Source: Aphis gossypii
Taxonomy: Eukaryota > Arthropoda > Insecta > Hemiptera > Aphididae
Assembly (NCBI RefSeq): GCF_020184175.1
Contig: NC_065532.1
Span: forward strand, 744,001 to 808,000
Direction: 5' to 3'
DNA: 64,000 bases
Shown here: positions 44,271 to 55,309 of the stretch, one piece after another
Layout: every line of letters starts with the position of its first letter
Position numbering within the stretch: position 1 is the first letter of the stretch
Translations under genes and position numbers: made by a program
Notes under the pieces: generated by a model
The model's input: the letters and a program-made list of their open reading frames with translations, nothing else
Databases searched by the model: none
What the model was told of the DNA's origin: nothing

Positions 44271-45270
44271 AACGATCAAGGATACCGAATGTTACACAAC
44301 GTACAAAATTCACCTTCATATCTTGCAGCGATGAGAAAAAATGTTTTTGCCATGGTGCATCAAGAAGGTCAACCGACATTATTCTTAACATTTAGCCCTA
44401 GTGAATCAACTTGGACTGATCTGTTAAAGATTTTGTATAAACTGCGTTACTAAAACGTTGTCTGATGATACTGTCCTAACTTATGCACAAAAATCAGATT
44501 TAATTCGACAAGACCTAGTTGTTTGTGCTACTTATTTTGATCATAAGTTTAGAGCACTTTTTAAATTGATCAAGTCCAAAAATGTTATTTTCAAAGAACA
44601 CAGTGTGAAACATTTTTTTTATCGTGTCAAATATCAACATAGGGGCAGTCCACATGTACACATGCTATTGTGGTTAGACAATGCACCTGTTTTCGACCCA
44701 GCCAAACCAGAAACTTTTGGTGCATGTGTAACACTTATCAACAAATACATTACGTGTATGGTAGACGATGGCAGTCCGGCCCATGAGTATTTGCATAAAA
44801 ATACTCATAGCCATACACACACTTGTTACAGAACTGACAAAGACAAACAAATGAAAAAGTGACGCTTCAACATACCATATCCGCCAATGAATGAAACCTG
44901 TATATTGACTCCGCTAACAGAAGACATAAGTAATCCGATCACAAGAAAAATTCGTACACTACAATATGAAAAACGTCTGCAATACCTCAGGGACTTCAAG
45001 GACAGTGATTCATCTTCAGATCCATCATTAGAAGACATTTTACAAAATTTTCAATTAAAGATGTTAATGAATATAAATCCATTATTCGAACTGTTATCAG
45101 ACGGCCAACAGTTTTTCTAAAACGTACAATAAAACAACGAATGATTCTGGATTCAATGAAAAATTATTTCCGTTATGGCAATCTAACATGGATATACAGT
45201 TCATATTGGACGTTTATTCTTGTGTTAGATATGTAATCGAGTATATTGGAAAAAGCCAACGTGGATATCA
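44270..45270 (+). pseudogene. Helitron Rep (HUH, two-tyrosine) nuclease region
   Basis: AMRKNVFAMVHQEGQPTLFLT opens the Helitron_like_N region (about 44328). The HUH motif is YQHRGSPHVHMLLWL (about 44632-44676), with both His residues present. The nucleophile motif VRYVIEYIGKS (about 45218-45250) has the Y-x3-Y pair. Stops or shifts lie near 44453, 44862 and 45120. In the family this enzyme nicks and joins one DNA strand to start rolling-circle transposition. All catalytic residues that I can locate are intact despite the frame breaks. Confidence 0.8.
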
Positions 45271-45276
45271 AAACTA

Positions 45277-47769
45277 ATGAGAGACATTGTCGAAAATCTT
45301 ATGTCTTCTACTGATTTATCGGTTAAAGAACAACTGAAAAAAATAGCGTCAACTTTTTCAGGGAGTCAAGAAATCTCTGCACAGGAAGCAGTGTATACTT
45401 GCTTAGGTATGAAGCAATGCAATACTTCAACTGGGTATATATTTATTAACACTAGCCATCCTGATAAAAGAACTCGAATGTTGAAACCAATGGCAGTTAG
45501 AGGAGAAATGGATCCAAAATCTGATGACATTTTTTTTGACGGTCTCAATGAATACTATTCATGTAGACCACACAGTCTTGAAGATGTAACTTTAGCAGAA
45601 TTTGGCTCCAATTATGAAGTCCGCGGTAAAAAAAAACCGGCTAACAACAGTTCTGATTCTGACACTGATAATGAACCTGATACCACTTATCCGATTGACT
45701 CCACTCTAATCGGAAAACCAAACAAGTATATACATAAACGTAAAATCAAAAAATCATACGGTATGTTAGGTTTAATGTGGATAAAAATGAACAAGACTTT
45801 TACAGAGAAAATATTATGTTATTTTTACCATGGCGCGATGAAAAAACTGATTTGTTAGATATTAACTGTAAACAAGTGTATGAAACAAACATTGATCAAA
45901 TAAAAAAGTTGTACCAACAGTTTAATAAAGTAGAAGAAACCCAATTAGACGATAATGAAATTCAAATAGAAGGAGAACAAGGCCGTAACAATAATCAGCT
46001 TGTAGACGATGAAGATTGGGTACCAGACGATGTACTAATAAACGATGTTGGAGATTATGTTGAAAATACCAATACATCAGATGTAGATTCACCTAAAGAT
46101 GATGGTAAGATAATAGTGCACCTGATAGACAATGAACAGTTTAAAGACTTAATCGGATGTCTAAACGACGGTCAACGCCAACTCTTATATCATACAACTA
46201 ATGTCATAAGAAGTCAATTGTGGGGAAAAGGTCATCCTGCGATGAAGGTATTTGTCACTGGACCAGCGGGAGCTGGAAAGTCAATGCTTATACGTGCATT
46301 AGCACAATCTGTAATTCGGATAGCAAATCTTAGACCAGATATAGATGATCTGTCACTTCCTCCCGTATTGCGGACAGTACCAACAGGTAAAGCTGCATAT
46401 GGAATAAAAGGATCAACACTTCATTCCGCATTCAATTACCATTGAATCAATTTGCCGGATTGTTACCAAAGTTAAGTTCAGATATTTCAAATACACTACG
46501 TTGTCAGTTTGCCAATGTAAAACTTTTGATAATTGATGAAATTTCCATGGTTGGCATAAAAACACTGGGATACATTGATCAACGATTGAGGTCTATATTA
46601 AGAATAAATAAACCATTTGTGGACATAAATGTAATAGTGTTTGGCGATTTCTTTCAATTAGCACCGGTATTAGCAACACTATTGTACGATAGTTTTGAAG
46701 AAATATTGTCTAAATTTCCAAGTGCTGTAGAAATGTTATCGATTAAATCTATTTGGGAAACATTCAAGTTTTATGAGTTGACTGAAATAATGCGCCAAAA
46801 AGATGACAAACAATTTGCAATGATGTTAACAAAGTTGGCCAGAGGACAGTTGGAGGAAGCTGATGTAAAATATTTTCAAAATCTTATAACCCACCTAGAC
46901 ATTACTTTTCAACCACAAGTAATGCATCTTTGGGCTACTAATAACGAAGTCGACGAAATTACCAGGAGAGTGCTTAACTCTATGAATCAAGTTAGTTTCA
47001 TATCCGAAGCCATTGATACGTCTGCAAAACGATCGGATATTGAATCTGCCAAGAAACTGCCATGACAAAAGACTATGGGTTTAGCTTTACGTTAGTTTTA
47101 AAAGAAACAGCTAAATACATGGTGATAGCAAACATTTCAACCGAAGACGGCATAGTGAACGGTGCAATCGGAGAACTCGTGCAAATAAACAAAGGACAGA
47201 CTGTAGGAGGTAAAGAAGTTCCAAAAAGAATTTGGATCAAGTTTGATGAGCCAGATGTGTGGTCACTAACCAGACAGAAGATAAAAAACAAATTAAAACC
47301 CGAAGGCGAACACACAGATGATATGTGCAAGTGGACACCAATTGAAATTATAAAATTAGAATTTCAACTCGGTAATGCAGAGCACCATAAAGTAACTAGA
47401 ATGCAATTGCCCTTAGTGGAAGCTTTGGCATTGACGGTACACAAAAGTCAAGGTGCCACATATCAATCTGTAGCATTTCATATACCCCAAAAATTCTTGA
47501 AGTGCAATATGTTATATGTAGGATGTAGTCGAGCAACTTCTGCTCAAGGTTTGCGTATAGATTACTTTCCTGCAAAGCCACCAAAACCTTCTGCAAAAGT
47601 TGAACATGAGATGTGCAGACTTAGGACACCAAGTTGTGCTCTTTTTCCGCGCTTTTCTAGAATTATGACACACAACATGCCACTCTCCTGCATGTCACAC
47701 AATATAAGGTCTTTAAAAAAATATGAAGCTCACATTATGCGGATATCGTTCTTTTACAATCTAAAATAA
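45277..47769 (+). pseudogene. Helitron PIF1-like helicase
   Basis: The linker region (SGSQEISAQEAVY, then IFINTSHPDKRTRMLKP) leads to the helicase: NDGQRQLLYH, Walker A GPAGAGKSMLIRAL (about 46260), Walker B LLIIDEISMVG (about 46525), FGDFFQLAPV, a late motif VHKSQGATYQSV and YVGCSRATS. This is the PIF1/RecD2-type helicase expected after the Rep. Frame changes are at about 45785, 46430 and 47062. It would unwind DNA during transposition. Confidence 0.85.
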
Positions 47770-48320
47770 TGTTCTTCCAAGAAACTGGTTCAAAATCATC
47801 TGACACATATACCATTAAGAACCATACTGAATGCTGTAGAATAGACAGTATACATGCAAATGGTAAAAGTGGTTCATTTGTTTTGTTGGAGAATCCATTA
47901 ATCATAAAGAAATAATCTGCAGCACAACATTGCTTCAAGATCAAAAGAAAAAGACACACTTAGAAGCAATTGAAGTCATCATTGAAAATATTACCTATAT
48001 TGGGATATATTCATCGCCAAATTTTCCTGTACAGAAGCTTTGTGATTTCATTGAAACGGTAGCTTCCACCAAAAACAATGTTATCTTTATTGGTGATTTC
48101 AATGTAAACTTCAACAAACCGCCAAAACAACTAGTTCAAATATTAAAACATTTCAATTACAAAATATTGGTTGACGGTATTACTACAGATCACGGAACAA
48201 CCATTGACAATGTCATTACAAATGTTGACATTGCAGCTTTGGTGTACGAGTCCCTCATAAGTGATCACAGACCTATTCTGGTTATGGACATAGATACTTT
48301 CAAGGAAATAGAAAAATATT
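47740..48320 (+). pseudogene. Helitron endonuclease/exonuclease/phosphatase domain
   Basis: The N-terminal strand with FFQETGS lies in one frame (about 47740-47910) and the rest in another (from about 47930). It shows ITYIGIYSSPNF, VIFIGDFNVNFNK (metal-binding Asp/Asn) and LISDHRPILV (the SDH motif), the conserved landmarks of EEP nucleases. Helentron-type elements are known to carry such an AP-endonuclease-like domain. The same open frame continues into the USP-like domain, so the two are physically fused. Confidence 0.8.
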
Positions 48321-49567
48321 CTGAGACTGTTGATGACCAAATTGTACAAGAAGAAGTCAAAAACAATTTTATTAAACCAAACGTTCCTGCAATCGATGGA
48401 TTTCCTGTAGAAAAATCCAAAAAATCGATTAAATCAACTAAGGTCCTGAATAATAATAATAAGTTGGACGATATTGAGTTTATACAGGTTGATAGTGACA
48501 CTATTTTGGTTCCAGAAACTAAAACTAAATCAACCAAAATAGTTGATTATAATACCGTAATTAATGATATTCAATTTATTCAGGTCAATAGTAATACTCT
48601 CAAAGTTCCAGAAAATTGCAACATAAGGTCAGATTCATTATTAGAAACAATAAGTGATAATGCAACTATGTCAAAAAATCCAAAAACAATAAAAATATCA
48701 AGTATTAAGAATAAAGTTGACATAACATCAAGTAGTATATTTTGTGGCTTTACTAACATTGATGGTGTATCATGTTATGCTAATTCTGTCATACAGGTTC
48801 TTTTTAATTGCCAATCTCTTGTAAATGAAATTCGCAATAATCAACTCGGACCAACACTTCAACATAGCTTACACGAATATACAAGTAACAGTGGGTCATG
48901 TGATACTCGAACAATCAGAGAATATTTGGACAACGAGACAATATTATATACTCTGCAACAGCAACAAGATTGTATAGAATTTTTAGAAGCACTTATGGAC
49001 CGTAGTAGACCTACATTTGAATCTTTATTTGGATTTCAAGAATTGTATACCATTCGTTGCAATACTTGTAATCATACAACGGCCAACAATGCACTACAAG
49101 TTTGATTCTACATTTTGAGATTCCACAGCACAGATCACAACTTTGCAAACATTATTTTCAACAAATCAAAATGTTTGGAATACATTAGACGACTACAAAT
49201 GCAATAATTGTAACAAAATCGGAAGTTCTGAAGATAAACATCAGATAATAGTGGCAAATGAGTATATTTATAGTAATTCAACTAAAACTATTTATTCCAA
49301 CATTTGTAAATGGTCAATTTATTCCCAACAAGATAACAGATCTAAAACTTAGTGGCGTACCCACCTCTATTTGGAAATTGCTGGAGCACAATACAAAACT
49401 CAAGCTGCAATATTACATATGGGAGAAAACACAAGTTCTGGCCATTACATTGCATACCTGAGACAAGGAACTTCCAATTGGGTTTGCGCCAATGACACAA
49501 TAGTTGCAGAAAAAAGATGGCCAAACAACAGCAAAGATGTATATGTTATCATTCTAAAAATAATGTA
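48320..49567 (+). pseudogene. USP-like (peptidase C19) domain fused to the Helitron protein
   Basis: After a low-complexity linker (48320-48740) the frame to 49105 has a Cys box, CGFTNIDGVSCYANSVIQVL (catalytic Cys in VSCYANS), then QQQDCIEFLEAL and the zinc ribbon half CNTCNH. The second half CNNCNK comes after a frame change, followed by LIQLKLFIPTF-like coding and, in a third frame from 49371, the His box SSGHYIAYLRQ with W and ND (NWVCANDTIV). All landmarks of ubiquitin-specific proteases are present in order. Three frame changes (49108-49143, about 49250 and 49360) break it. Published Helentrons carry an OTU-type protease; I am not aware of a USP-type one. Confidence 0.82.
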
Positions 49568-50110
49568 AAAATATTCTCCAATTGGAAAAATACAAAACAT
49601 AACACAGCTAAAAATAAATTGTAAACTTAACCTGTAAGTATACAATCTGACTGTTAAAGGATTCAAAAAGGAACGTATAACCGCCAACTATTCACTTACA
49701 TAATATTATGTATGAGTTGCCAGTCCCAAGCCTGATAAAAAGTGTGAGGGTGCTAACCTTATAATAATTGTTATTTTTTAACATAGGCAGAAACCTAGAT
49801 TTTATTTTTATTTAAATAATATCGAACTATATATTATTATCCACACTTCTGACCTTAATATCTTATACTATGTATGTTTGTATTCAATCCTCCAAATACA
49901 AACTACAGTTTTAATTGTGCGGTCTTAAGATTATCAACATTCATTATGTATTCGTCTAGGATCATAACTTATTTTAATAACTTATATAATATCAGTTATA
50001 CAGCAAAGCCTATCATCCAGTGTTAAGTATTTAGATGACTTTAGCCTGTATAATAGATGTTATTTTCCATACATAATTTAAATTGTTTAGGACATTTTAT
50101 TTTGTAATTT
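49568..50110. other. Helitron 3' flank, end not identified
   Basis: A segment near 49711-49758 (GTTGCCAGTCCCAAGCCTG and TGTGAGGGTGCTAACC) resembles tails I have seen on invertebrate repeats, but I cannot name the family. Confidence 0.35.
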
Positions 50111-50210
50111 NNNNNNNNNNNNNNNNNNNNNNNNNNNNNNNNNNNNNNNNNNNNNNNNNNNNNNNNNNNNNNNNNNNNNNNNNNNNNNNNNNNNNNNNNN
50201 NNNNNNNNNN
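50111..50210. other. assembly gap (100 N)
   Basis: Exactly 100 unknown bases, the usual placeholder for a gap of unknown size. The two sides may not be truly adjacent. Confidence 0.99.
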
Positions 50211-50280
50211 CGTTCAAAAAACAAAAACACAATATCTGAAACTCATAATTGTTTTTTAAATTGGAAAGGAACATCAACTG

Positions 50281-50900
50281 TGTAGTAAGCCGACGGAGTC
50301 GTCTCACTATTTTTTCTATTTTAACTCATTTACATATACTACGAGGTTCTGCACATTTAAATATTTTATTATCATACTCGTAGCGATACGTAATTAAATT
50401 TGATGGCAATTTCCAAGAATCAAAGCGTATGGGAAAATACAGCCACAAACAACTTTTTCTTGCCCTTTTGACAAAACAAGCCATGCACATAAATCATAGA
50501 TGCGCACGCCTTGGTATAATAGCACAACAACAAGTCCAATCCAGGGTTAAGTGTCTTGGGCGCAAAACCACTTTGTAGCTACAGTGACAACATTCTATAA
50601 CACACCTTTTTGTCCATTTCCTAGTCTCTATCATGTACAACCAGGGGGTACAGAGAACCATATAAATACAGGTCTCTGTCCGTCTTAAAATTTAGAATTA
50701 GTTTCACATTCGCATAGAGCTAGTCTATGTCCAAATTTTAGTTTAACTTTTTCTCGGGCAGCTACTTAACGTGCTGTCCTCAAATTCTTATACACTTGTT
50801 TTTATTGTAACAAATTATAACTTAATTTTAATAAACTCTTGTATTAACATTTGTCTTGTCTCACTTTTAAAACCCGTAATCTTTTCTCAACAACTTGATC
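50281..50900 (+). repeat. Gypsy-type LTR, probably solo
   Basis: It begins TGTAGTAAGCCGACGG, close to the start of the Gypsy LTR at 13714. It has a TATA box (CATATAAATA, 50659-50668) and an AATAAA (50830-50835) in the same orientation. The end is not clear and no primer site follows, so it is a solo LTR or the 3' LTR of an element lost in the nearby gap. Confidence 0.5.
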
Positions 50901-50949
50901 CAACTGCAGATGTCAAGCACTCATTTATAAACGATAGTGAGAGATCACT

Positions 50950-53350
50950 ACAACTGGTATGGAAGCTGACGCTATAGCTGAAGGTTTTGCGAAGAGTATT
51001 GAAATGCATGGTCTAATATATAATAAACTTATAGGTATGAAGTCAATCATTATCATTTTTGTAACATTTTAGATATTTTCAAATGCAATTTTCTCTGCTA
51101 AAATAATTTAACCTCCTGTAGTTCTAAAACCTAATAATAGAATGAATTACTTTAATCACAATAATATCATAAATTACACTTCGTAATATTATATATGTAT
51201 AACCTACTGTATAGCAGCAGTGGTACCCACTTATTGTCTTTTTAACCTTTTAAATAGTTTAGTGAATTTGATTATTATACCTATATAATATTATATTTAG
51301 GGGATGGAGACAGTTCAGTGTGTAAGCGACTTCATCAAACTTTACCATATGGGCCAAAATTATTACCTAGTAGATAAAATTGAATGTCGCAACCACATAT
51401 TGAGAAATCTTGGTCAAAAAATATCCTAATAACCAAAAATACTAAATATCCAGTGCACTTACGTAATTTATTAAATCAGAAACAAAAATCCAATAAATTT
51501 CGAACAGCCATAACTATGGCTATTCATTATAGAAAATCGCTATGTGATAGTGAAGTAAATAAAATTAAAGGTAGTTAATAAATTAATTTTTGTTTTTTAC
51601 ACAAATAAAAATTTTAATCACAAGTAAAAATAATATAAGTTAAATAAAATAATTTTAGATTTAAAAAAGGATATTGAAAATGGACTATCACATTTACTAG
51701 GGCAACATTTAAATTTCGAATCGTATTTTTGTAATGGTTCTAAAATCGGTGAACAAAATGTTGTACCTGAAGCGGAAAAGTGTGGGTTAATGAGTGAAAT
51801 ATCACAAATTTACAATCGAGTTGTTGAAAATGCCCAAAGTTTGTTACTAGATGTTGATAATAATATATGTGAGCAATTTAATAGTATTATCAACAAACAT
51901 ATTGCTGGCAAACCCATTAATTTCGCTCTAAAAAATTCATATAACGCCCGTGTTGAAGTTGCTGTAGTATCTTTAATACTTCAGGACAATATATTAGATC
52001 AATTCATAAAAAAATTACTAAGAAGAGTCCAGGTATTTTATATTTTTCATTATTTAAACATTATATTTTTATATTGTTTATAATTTTTTTACCTACATAG
52101 GAATAGTTGGTAAACAATTTTTGAAAGCTCGTGAAAGTAAATTGAGTAATTTACAAAAAAGAAGGCTTAATTTTCAAAAAGAAAAACAAACTGCTAAACG
52201 AAAAAAAAATGTTGGGCCCGATGAACATTATGGACTAGCTGAACCATTAGATGATACGAAACACCTGCGGATATAGATGAAAAAAAAAATTTTATGAAAT
52301 CATTATCAATTTCTAGTGAAGCTATCGATAATTTAGAAAGAGATACAATTGGCCAATTGAATTCACAAACGTGGCAAGTTGAACGCAGAATTCGCCTAAC
52401 TGTATCCAACTTTGGTAGAGTTTGTAAAATGCGTTCAACTACATCCTGTAAAGGAACTGTACGGAAATGTAACAACCAAGGCAATAGAATATGGAAAAAT
52501 AATGGAAGATATAGCTAGAAAGAAATTTGAAACTTTAACCAATTTTAAAGTTTTAAATTGTGGTTTGTTTATCGATAAAGATAAACCATACTTAGCTGCT
52601 AGCCCTGGTGAATAGGATTTATTATATTTATTATATAATGTATATTGTAAATTATGTATATATTGTATATACCTACAGATAAAGTATATATTTTATTTTC
52701 TGCAGATGGTTTGGTAGGCAATCGATAAAAGATACCATTGATATTTAAGTTGCAGTCAACAACAAAAAGGTACAATAAAATAATAATAATAATTATTTTA
52801 TTTTATCATAGTTTATAATAATATAATTATTATTATAAACTATGATACAAATAAACATGAACGATTTCATATACATAGTGCGTATGTTTAGTATATTATA
52901 CCTACCTATCTATCTATGATTTTTATTTATAATTTACAGATACCTTATATAACCATTGTAGACGGTCAAATGAAACTAAAAAAAGATAGTTCATACTACT
53001 ATCAAGTTCAAGGGCAGTTGAAAATAACAAAGAGGAAGGTATGTTATTTTGTAGTATATTTGAACACTGGCTTCATTATGATATAGTTGAATTTGACAAA
53101 AACTTTTGGAGTTCTAAAATGGAAACTCAGTTAGAAACGTAAGTAAGAAATAATACGAACTAAATACCTCCTACAGTTGTAAATAACATAATATTTGAAT
53201 ATTGTAACTTAAAATCATATATTTTACAGATTTTATAAGGAATGTGTTTTGCCCGAATTGGTTCATCCACGGTATGGCAAACGGCTATTGAAGTCAGATA
53301 TTTTAGAGCCGAAACACATTTTAGAGAACATAAAAAAAAGAATTTATAAT
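50950..53350 (+). pseudogene. Mutator-like transposase domain joined to a YqaJ-type nuclease, spliced
   Basis: The first exon reads TTGMEADAIAEGF and ends near 51030; after an intron, GDGDSSVCKR and PYGPKLLPS follow, a stop, then IECRNHILRNLG-like coding (the order of a Mutator-like domain). Exons at about 51650-52040 and 52100-52270 continue, then RIRLTVSNFGRVCKMRST and VTTKAIEYGKIMEDIA, CGLFIDKDKPYLAASP (52350-52610), and SSYYYQVQGQLKITKR (about 53000), which are the YqaJ nuclease landmarks, and finally FYKECVLPELVHP (from about 53230). Frame changes and stops, including near 51375, 52085, 52455 and 53065, break it. YqaJ proteins are lambda-exonuclease-like DNA nucleases. Confidence 0.6.
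52805..52846. repeat. perfect 42-bp palindrome (19-bp arms, TAAT loop)
   Basis: The arm ATCATAGTTTATAATAATA (52805-52823) is perfectly complementary to 52828-52846. It lies in an intron of the nuclease gene. Confidence 0.9.
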
Positions 53351-53620
53351 ACCTATTATATAAATTGTTTTTTTTATTTCTGTGTGATTAACATTTTCAA
53401 AATATATATCACCTATTTTTAAGCTAGTTATAAGGATTTGAATTGAAACATTCCATTTATTTTTATTAATATCGATATATTGTTGAATTTGACAAAAACT
53501 TTTGGAGTTCTAAAATGGAAACTCAGTTAGAAACGTAAGTAAGAAATAATACGAACTAAATACCTCCTACAGTTGTAAATAACATAATATTTGAATATTG
53601 TAACTTAAAATCATATATTT
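53086..53620 (+). repeat. exact direct duplication of a 139-bp exon-intron segment
   Basis: 53086-53224 and 53482-53620 look identical by eye, 396 bp apart. The copy includes the coding end EFDKNFWSSKMETQLET and the GTAAGTAAG donor. The second copy is not joined to further coding, so this is a recent duplication inside a decaying gene. Confidence 0.85.
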
Positions 53621-54154
53621 GTTATAGTACTTAGTACTTACTTTTTTGTACTTAGTTTCATTTTCATTAATTATTATTTATTATCATAATATTAAAATCT
53701 ATGTTTAAAAGAGGAATATAATATAACTTGAGTGTAAAATATGAAACACATAAAATTAATATTAATTTGATTGCACTGTATTTATTTAGGTACTACCCAA
53801 ATATATTTTTAATATAGATATTAGGTATAGGTATTTGAATTAGTAGAATTAACTTTAAAAAAGAATAGTTCTTGGGTAAGCGCGGATAATAAAAATAATA
53901 CAGCGGCATTTACGTTTATAATTTTTGTATTATTGTGATAGGTACGTCATGGCTTATCTTTATTCTATGCGTCATGGTAGAACGTTCTTTAAATAATATA
54001 CGGCGCTCCCGAGAGTCAAGATTCGAGACCCGAACGGGCGCGAGTGACACTGACTGCGAGTAATGGACGTGACTAAAACGTCGCGTGCTTGCGCATCGTA
54101 AAAAGACTTAATAGCGCATTCTCTCGGCCGTTGCACGCGTACACGTTTTGGTGA

Positions 54155-54373
54155 CACGTCCTCTTAAGATCAAAAGATTTAATAAAATGTGATATTGAAG
54201 ATTTCACTACAGTCGACCAAGAAGAGTTAATAGATGTTCTCCAAGAGTTTGATTGTCGTTCAATGGCTCATGAACAAAATATAAAAGATATAATTTCTGA
54301 AATTTCTAACAAAGAGGTTATTCAGAATCCTAAGTATATTATTGATATATGGTCCGAAGAATTAAAAAAATAA
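54155..54373 (+). pseudogene. C-terminal HECT-like fragment
   Basis: A plus-strand frame open from about 54155 to TAA 54371-54373 gives SKDLIKCDIEDFTTVDQEEL and IISEISNKEVIQNPKYIID, ending WSEELKK. In my recollection similar tails occur in G2E3/HECT-like proteins found near transposons of this kind. No ATG and no catalytic Cys are visible, so it is a fragment and the family call is weak. Confidence 0.35.
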
Positions 54374-55309
54374 AATGAATTTATCTAAATATAGTTTGAA
54401 AGAAGAATATGAAAATAAAATACCAACATCAACAAATATATTAAAAAATAAGATTGTTATATTTATTTTTTGCTTAAGTGATACTATGTTTTTTTTTGCC
54501 AAGTAATATTGTTATATTTATTTTTTGCCTAGTGATATTGTCATGTTTTATTTTTAATATTGTTATATTTTATTAATATTAACCATATTTTGTAATATTA
54601 TATACAAAAATAATAATTTATTTTACATACGTATTTTACCTTTGTCTCATTATACATTGCAATTATGTTATTTTTATATATTTGTTAATTACCTATTTAT
54701 TATTATTATGTATCTTATTATATATTGGGATTAGCAATACATAATTCATAACAGCAATTGGTTTAATCCCTAAATAGTAACAACAGATCATTTTACTAGT
54801 TAAAGATTTTAATATATTAATTTACATTTTTAACTCTCTATAGTCCTTATATCTTTCATAATAATTACTACACTAGAGACTAAGCTAAATCACTTAAAAC
54901 CTATTCATAAAATTTTTAATTTTATTTCATCAACATTTTCAGAGAAATTATCTATCAAAAAATTTCCTGTAGAAAAGGGCTGTTCTTATTCAAAAAATAT
55001 TGGTTTGTATACACATGAGTAGTAAATAATAAAATTTCATTTAATTGCAATATTTACCAAAGAAAAATAGTCTTATAGACTAGGTATAGTAATAAATAAA
55101 CATATTATTCGTTAATTATACTATATAAATATTTTTTTTTTATGACTTTATTTTTCCATTGATCTTCTACCATGACTTCTTAGTGGTCTTAGTTAGTTAT
55201 TATTACCAGATAAAATACAAAAATATATATTACCTATTTACTAAATAGGAATAAAATTTAAATTATGTAAATAATATAGGTATTAGGTACTTCAATAGTT
55301 CAATATCAT
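54374..55309. other. non-coding stretch
   Basis: AT-rich; I see nothing recognisable. Confidence 0.4.

Larger units (their letters stand above)
42478..49567 (+). mobile_element. Helitron coding region (Rep-helicase-endonuclease-USP), decayed
   Basis: Contiguous plus-strand coding over about 7.1 kb follows Helitron order: basic N terminus, DUF6570-like region, HUH/Y2 Rep, PIF1-like helicase, then an endonuclease/exonuclease/phosphatase domain and a ubiquitin-specific-protease-like domain. An extra endonuclease is typical of the Helentron/Helitron2 group. I count about ten frame changes or stops, so it is not expressed as one protein in the assembled form. The element's DNA ends (TC/CTRR with hairpin, or short inverted repeats in Helentrons) were not identified; the coordinates cover only the coding part. 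Confidence 0.88.
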
